Made by a program: the position numbers and the translations under genes
Assembly: GCA_042095055.1 (NCBI GenBank)
Contig: JBELBZ010000038.1
Location: 1-18,415, forward strand
From: UBA8752 sp042095055
Lineage (GTDB): Bacteria; Bacteroidota; Bacteroidia; Flavobacteriales_D; Sanyastnellaceae
DNA: 18,415 nt
Reading direction: 5' to 3'
Notes under the pieces: generated by a model
Told to the model about the DNA's origin: nothing
The model's input: only the letters and a program-made list of their open reading frames with translations
Databases searched by the model: none
Shown here: positions 14,329 through 18,415 of the stretch, piece by piece
How the letters are laid out: each line of letters begins with the position of its first letter
Numbering within the stretch: the first letter of the stretch is position 1

Positions 14329-15482
14329 TCGACGGCCATGAATTGCGGGAAGGTGGTGGTGGCGTCGGGATAACCTGGCCATTGTCCCCCCACGGCCACA
14401 TTGAGGATGAAAAAGAAGGGGTTGTCAAAGGGATAGGGTTGTCCCCCTGTCACCGTCGAAGTCACCGAGTAAAAGGGCTGGTCATCGATGAACCAGGTGA
14501 TGCCGTCTTCATTCCAATCGATGGAAAAGACATGGAATTCATCTGCAAAAGTCTCGCCTGAGGGAAGGCTGGTCCCTTGCCCGACGTAATTGTGCTGCGT
14601 CCAGTCAGCGCCAAAGTGGATGGTTCCGTGCACCGTACTGGGGGAGGAGCCCACCAGCTCCATGATGTCAATTTCACCGCAAGAGGGCCAACCCGAGGTA
14701 GGGAAGTTGGCGCCCAACATCCAGATGGCTGGCCAAATGCCTTGGCCGAAGGGGAGGATGGCGCGAACATCAATGCGGCCATATTGGAATTCTTGCAATC
14801 CGACGGACTTCATGCGGGCCGATGTGTAGTGGATGCCCTCTTCTTTGGCGACGATGAACAGGTTGCCGTTGGACACGTATGAATTCTCGTCGTTCGAAGT
14901 GTAATTCTGAAGCTCTTGGTTGCCCCATCCGCTGGCACCGAGGTCGTAGGTCCAGTTTTGCAGGTCGATGGACGCCTCATTGAATTCATCGGACCATACC
15001 AATGATTTGCCAGGGTAGCTCTCGGCTGAAACGTAACCGGCGTCAGTGACACCGATGAGGGTGTCATCGTTGAGGATGGTGCCGGTGGCCTCTTGGACTC
15101 CGCCAACGAGGAATGCTCCACTGGTGCCGGTGATGACCACTCGAAATTGCTCGTCTTCTTCTGTGAATTCATCGACCACGATTTCTACGGAAATGGTGGC
15201 TGAGGCTGTGCCGCAGCGGATGATCAAAGAGTCTTGTACGGGGATGTAATCGGAATTTTCTTCCGCAGTAATGGGACGGGTTTCGAAGTAAACAATGACG
15301 TCTCTGGTCGTCGATTGATTCATGACCAGAGGGAATTCGAAGAACCGGTTCTCCTCGTTTTCCAAGCCGCTGATGTCAATGGGAAATTGGATCTCCGGAA
15401 CGACCACGGGGGCTTCATCTTGCTTGCATCCCGAAAAGAAAATCAAGGCGGCAACAGCCAAGAAGGAGGGCATCGTTTTCAT
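14307..15482 (-). CDS. GH16 laminarinase-like endo-beta-1,3-glucanase, lipoprotein with a Calx-beta-like domain
   Basis: 391 aa from the ATG at 15480-15482. A GTG further upstream (15569) would bury the signal peptide and is rejected. Residues 1-18 plus Cys-19 (LIFFSGC) form a lipoprotein signal. The residues after Cys are KQDE, and this acidic start resembles lipoprotein surface-export signals of Bacteroidota, so outer-leaflet display is plausible. Residues about 35-125 resemble a Calx-beta domain (VIVYFETRPITAEENSDYIP ... TGTILNDD), probably a spacer. GH16 covers about 160-391: LVWSDEFNEASIDLQNW, SARMKSVGLQEFQYGRIDVR, FGQGIWPAIWMLG, and the active-site strand GEIDIMELVG with Glu-270 (nucleophile), Asp-272 and Glu-275 (acid/base). 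The ExDxxE spacing is that of the laminarinase-type branch of GH16. It ends at the domain boundary (MAVDYVRVFQ) with no T9SS tail. It would cut beta-1,3-glucans internally. It is divergent from GH5 across a 158-bp spacer. Confidence 0.93.
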   Translation of the reverse strand: MKTMPSFLAVAALIFFSGCKQDEAPVVVPEIQFPIDISGLENEENRFFEFPLVMNQSTTRDVIVYFETRPITAEENSDYIPVQDSLIIRCGTASATISVEIVVDEFTEEDEQFRVVITGTSGAFLVGGVQEATGTILNDDTLIGVTDAGYVSAESYPGKSLVWSDEFNEASIDLQNWTYDLGASGWGNQELQNYTSNDENSYVSNGNLFIVAKEEGIHYTSARMKSVGLQEFQYGRIDVRAILPFGQGIWPAIWMLGANFPTSGWPSCGEIDIMELVGSSPSTVHGTIHFGADWTQHNYVGQGTSLPSGETFADEFHVFSIDWNEDGITWFIDDQPFYSVTSTVTGGQPYPFDNPFFFILNVAVGGQWPGYPDATTTFPQFMAVDYVRVFQ

Positions 15483-15502
15483 TTTCGCAGAGGCGTTTGC
15501 GG

Positions 15503-15510
15503 CAAAGATA
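15503..15510 (-). promoter_or_regulatory. Putative -7 box for the GH16 gene
   Basis: On the minus strand the box is TATCTTTG, a full match to TAnnTTTG, followed by CCGC. It lies 20 nt upstream of the ATG at 15482, which predicts a leader of about 16 nt, unlike the other boxes in the window that touch the start codon. No -33 TTTG is seen at the expected distance. Confidence 0.5.
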
Positions 15511-15628
15511 AACGGGGGCATGTGGGGTGGTGTTGGATTTATGTGCCTTTGTCCCCTTGAACAACCCACCTGTATTGTGGGGGCTGAACATAAAGTGTGT
15601 TTTTTACACGAAGCTTTTTATGAAGCGT

Positions 15629-15636
15629 TATTTTCG
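15629..15636 (+). promoter_or_regulatory. Putative -7 box that decides the GH5 start
   Basis: TATTTTCG is identical to the box of the choice-of-anchor B gene and is followed by CAGT and an ATG at 15641. It lies downstream of the alternative ATG at 15620, so if it is used the protein starts at 15641. No -33 element is visible. Confidence 0.4.
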
Positions 15637-15640
15637 CAGT

Positions 15641-18397
15641 ATGCTGAACCTCCAGAATTACTTGCGTCAAGGCTGTTTCATGGCGCTGTTTTTTGCATTG
15701 ATGGTCCCCACTGATGTCGCTGGACAGCACAGACTTTCGACTGAAGGTCCACTGATTGTCAATGAATCTGGAGATGCCGTCCTGTTGAGGGGGATGGGCC
15801 TTGGGGGATGGATGCTTCAAGAAGGGTACATGCTTCAAACGGCAGGTTTTGCCAATGCCCAGTTTGAGATCCGCAATAAAATTGAGCAACTGATTGGCGA
15901 GGAGGCGACCGACGATTTCTACACCGCTTGGCTCCAAAACCACGTGACGAAGGCCGACATCGACGCCATGAAGTCATGGGGGTTCAATTCTGTGCGCCTG
16001 CCGATGCACTACAATTTGTTCACCCTTCCCATCGAGGAGGAGCCTGTCCCGGGCGAAAACACCTGGCTCGAGCTTGGTTTTGAATTGAGTGACAGCCTCA
16101 TTTCTTGGTGCAAGCAAAACGAGATGTATGTCGTGCTGGACTTGCATGGCGCCCCTGGAGGACAGGGGTACGATGCGGCCATTTCAGACTATGACCCCAC
16201 CAAGCCATCGCTCTGGGAGAGCGTGGATAACCGGAATAAAATGGCCGCCTTGTGGAAGCGTTTGGCCGAACACTACGTCGATGAAGATTGGGTGGCGGGT
16301 TATGACCTGCTCAACGAGCCCAATTGGGATTTACCTGGAGGCACAGCGCTGCGCAGCTTGTATGTGCAGTGCACAGACAGCATCCGTTCCGTTGACCCCG
16401 ATCACATCATCTTCATTGAGGGCAATTGGTGGGCCAATGATTTTTCAGGTTTGACGCCGCCTTGGGATGACCAGTTGGTGTACTCACCTCACAAGTATTG
16501 GAGCTACAACGATGAGGGTTCCATGAATTTTGCCACCAGCATCCGCAGTGCTTACAACGTTCCGCTGTACCTCGGTGAGAGTGGAGAGAACTCCAATGTC
16601 TGGTTCCGCGATGCCATCCACTTGCTGGAGGATTTGCAGATTGGATGGGCGTGGTGGCCCTTGAAAAAAGTGGCGAGCATTTCCGCGCCGCTCTCCATTG
16701 AGAAGAGTCCTGAATACCAGCTGTTGTTGGATCACTGGAGTGGTGATGCCGCGCAGCCAACCGCTGAGTTTGCAACAGACGCCCTGATGGATTTGGCCGA
16801 GAAATTGAAGTTTGAGCATTGCGTGAAGCAGCTCAATGTGGTGGACGCGATGTTCCGTCAGGTTCAATTGGACACGTCTATTCCATTTGAAGCCGATCAA
16901 CAGGTGCCTGGCATCATTCACGCTACCGATTTTGATATGGGCGTGGTGGGGTCTGCATACGGCGACATTCAGGTGGCGAACTACCATGTGAGCTCAGGCA
17001 ATTACACCGAATGGAATTCGGGCTGGCAGTACCGCAACGATGGTGTGGACATCACGTTTGCAACGGACCCTGTTCACAGCAATGGCTACAAGGTGAGTTG
17101 GTTGGCTACAGACGAGTGGATGAAGTACACCGTTGATGTGCAGTCTGGCGGGCTTTATGACATCCGGATGCGCGTGTCTGTAGGTGAGACCCCGGGTTTG
17201 GTACATTTTGAAACAGAAGGCGGCGACGTCTCGGGCTATGTGGAGTTGCCACTGTCTGGAATCCCCGGCGGATGGCAAACGGTAACCGTGGAAGACGTGT
17301 ACCTCGAGGAAGGTGCTGTGGGCTTGGTGTTTTGGGCCGATGAAGGCGGGTTTGAGGTGAGTCATTTTGACTTTTCATTTACGGGTACGTCTGCTGCCGA
17401 TGTCGATTTGAACATGGTCAACGCCAAGACTCTGGGGCCACAACAGGTGGCGGTGACCTTGAACAAGCCTCTGCAATTGCCCTTGTTGGATGCAGCAGAG
17501 GACTTCACCTTGTATGCGGACGGCACGCCATTGACCTTGTTGGCCATGCAGGCGGACCCGGAGGCAGATCGTGTGATCATCTTGGATGTGCAAGAGGGCA
17601 TGGACGCTACCATGGAATTGACATTGTCGTACAACGGCAATACGGTGATGGAGCCGGGCGGAGGTGACCTTGCGGCATTCGTTAATGCAGAGGTATTCAA
17701 CGACCTCGATTTCCGTTTTGCGATTCCAGGTTGGATCGAGGCGGAGGAATTCAGCCAGCAGACAGGGGTAGAATTGGAGGCGACCAGTGACAATGGAGGA
17801 GGCCAAAATGTGGGTTTCCTTGATGCTGGTGACGTGATGGAATACAAGGTCAACGTCCGCTATTCCGGCGATTATGATGTCAACATCCGCACGGCATCAG
17901 AAGAGTCGGGGGCTTTGTCTATGGAGTTGGTGGGCGAGGACGGTCAGGTGACCGGCCTTGGCAATTTCCAATTGGCTGCCACAGGTGGATGGCAGACGTG
18001 GTCCACATCGACCCGAGAGGTCAACATTGACGCTGGGATTTACACGTTGCGCGTCATTGTGCAAGAGGCGCCGTTCAATTTGAATTGGTACGAATTCGAT
18101 TACAAAGACGAAGTGGATGAGCCTGGTTTCACCTCATTCCAATCGGTGCTGGCCTATCCCAATCCCGTGCAAACGGGTCAGGTGACGGTGGCATTCTCAG
18201 TCTTCTTTCCTCAAAACTTGACCTTGTCGATTTACGATGCCCAGGGCCGTCCGGTTTTTGGAGAGACCTATTTCGATGTGGTGAACATCGAAGAGACCCT
18301 GTCACTGCAAGGGCTTGCAGCAGGAGTTTATGAGGTGTTCGTGCACCGTGAGGATGGAACCATCAATACGGGGCGGTTCCTCAAGCCCATTCGCTGA
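15641..18397 (+). CDS. Secreted GH5 glucanase with two CBM6-like modules and a T9SS type A tail
   Basis: 918 aa from the ATG at 15641. An ATG at 15620 would add MKRYFRS; the later start is preferred because of the -7 box just before it and a more normal signal-peptide n-region. The signal peptide spans residues 1-28 with hydrophobic core MALFFALMV. The GH5 barrel covers about 48-390: LLRGMGLGGWMLQEGY, WGFNSVRLPMHYN, VVLDLHGAPGGQG, LLNEPNW with Glu-226 (acid/base), YSPHKYW, and YLGESGENS with Glu-313 (nucleophile). The GGW and HGAPGGQ stretches recall the exo-beta-1,3-glucanase-like branch, but no subfamily can be assigned by eye. A first CBM6-like module lies at 414-582 (YRNDGVDI, TDEWMKYTVDV), an Ig-like domain at about 587-693, a second CBM6-like module at 697-822 (WIEAEEF, DAGDVMEYKVNV, NLNWYEFDY) and the T9SS tail at 835-918 (AYPNPVQTGQVTV ... 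LAAGVYEVFVHRE). It probably acts on beta-1,3-glucan at the surface with GH16 and GH3. Confidence 0.92.
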   Translation: MLNLQNYLRQGCFMALFFALMVPTDVAGQHRLSTEGPLIVNESGDAVLLRGMGLGGWMLQEGYMLQTAGFANAQFEIRNKIEQLIGEEATDDFYTAWLQNHVTKADIDAMKSWGFNSVRLPMHYNLFTLPIEEEPVPGENTWLELGFELSDSLISWCKQNEMYVVLDLHGAPGGQGYDAAISDYDPTKPSLWESVDNRNKMAALWKRLAEHYVDEDWVAGYDLLNEPNWDLPGGTALRSLYVQCTDSIRSVDPDHIIFIEGNWWANDFSGLTPPWDDQLVYSPHKYWSYNDEGSMNFATSIRSAYNVPLYLGESGENSNVWFRDAIHLLEDLQIGWAWWPLKKVASISAPLSIEKSPEYQLLLDHWSGDAAQPTAEFATDALMDLAEKLKFEHCVKQLNVVDAMFRQVQLDTSIPFEADQQVPGIIHATDFDMGVVGSAYGDIQVANYHVSSGNYTEWNSGWQYRNDGVDITFATDPVHSNGYKVSWLATDEWMKYTVDVQSGGLYDIRMRVSVGETPGLVHFETEGGDVSGYVELPLSGIPGGWQTVTVEDVYLEEGAVGLVFWADEGGFEVSHFDFSFTGTSAADVDLNMVNAKTLGPQQVAVTLNKPLQLPLLDAAEDFTLYADGTPLTLLAMQADPEADRVIILDVQEGMDATMELTLSYNGNTVMEPGGGDLAAFVNAEVFNDLDFRFAIPGWIEAEEFSQQTGVELEATSDNGGGQNVGFLDAGDVMEYKVNVRYSGDYDVNIRTASEESGALSMELVGEDGQVTGLGNFQLAATGGWQTWSTSTREVNIDAGIYTLRVIVQEAPFNLNWYEFDYKDEVDEPGFTSFQSVLAYPNPVQTGQVTVAFSVFFPQNLTLSIYDAQGRPVFGETYFDVVNIEETLSLQGLAAGVYEVFVHREDGTINTGRFLKPIR

Positions 18398-18415
18398 TCT
18401 CCTTTAGCTTGATTT

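Noticed and set aside
14027..14341. A longer plus-strand frame covering the flavoprotein/GH16 spacer in another phase
   Set aside because: It begins inside the flavoprotein gene, has no promoter near its start, and competes with the better-supported 14170 frame.
15595..15609. GTGT-N7-ACAC inverted repeat upstream of GH5 as an operator
   Set aside because: Only four base pairs, with no extension on either side and no second copy near GH3 or GH16.

Overview
The window looks like a chromosomal stretch from a Bacteroidota bacterium, most likely a marine, relatively GC-rich member of the Flavobacteriales. The signs are type IX secretion (T9SS) C-terminal sorting domains of several kinds, a gliding-motility-associated C-terminal domain, Cys-rich repeats of the GCxDPxAxNYxP...DGSC type, and -7 promoter boxes of the Bacteroidota TAnnTTTG type. 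Genus or species cannot be read from the sequence. Nearly every gene encodes an exported protein.

Layout. Positions 8-2197 (-) hold a choice-of-anchor-B / LVIVD-repeat secreted protein. Divergent from it, 2417-2977 (+) is a small probable outer-membrane beta-barrel protein. It is followed by 3033-6164 (+), a large sortilin-like protein with BNR/Asp-box repeats. Positions 6165-9077 (-) encode a giant secreted adhesin-like protein (DUF11-like, Ig/PKD, T9SS type B sorting domain). Its stop codon abuts the stop of the Asp-box gene with no base between them.

Positions 9191-18397 form a glucan-degradation locus: a modular GH3 beta-glucosidase (+), a GH16 laminarinase-like lipoprotein (-) and a GH5 enzyme with two CBM6-like modules (+). 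Domain composition suggests a beta-1,3-glucan (laminarin-type) substrate. GH16 would cut chains internally, GH5 would trim or cut further, and GH3 would release glucose. All three appear to be exported, two by T9SS and one as a lipoprotein that may be surface-exposed. No SusC/SusD pair, transporter or regulator lies in the window. A BaiN/HI0933-type flavoprotein (12890-14107, -) and a possible 52-aa small gene (14170-14328, +) interrupt the locus.

The least expected signal is regulatory. Five start codons (2197-, 9191+, 14107-, 14170+, 15641+) have a near-consensus Bacteroidota -7 box ending only 3-4 nt upstream of the ATG. This would place transcription start on or next to the A of ATG, so these genes may be transcribed leaderless. 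The box also points to 15641 rather than 15620 as the GH5 start and gives modest support to the small ORF. No RNA genes, insertion sequences, CRISPR arrays or phage genes were seen. No gene-free stretch exceeds 300 bases; the longest is 2198-2416.
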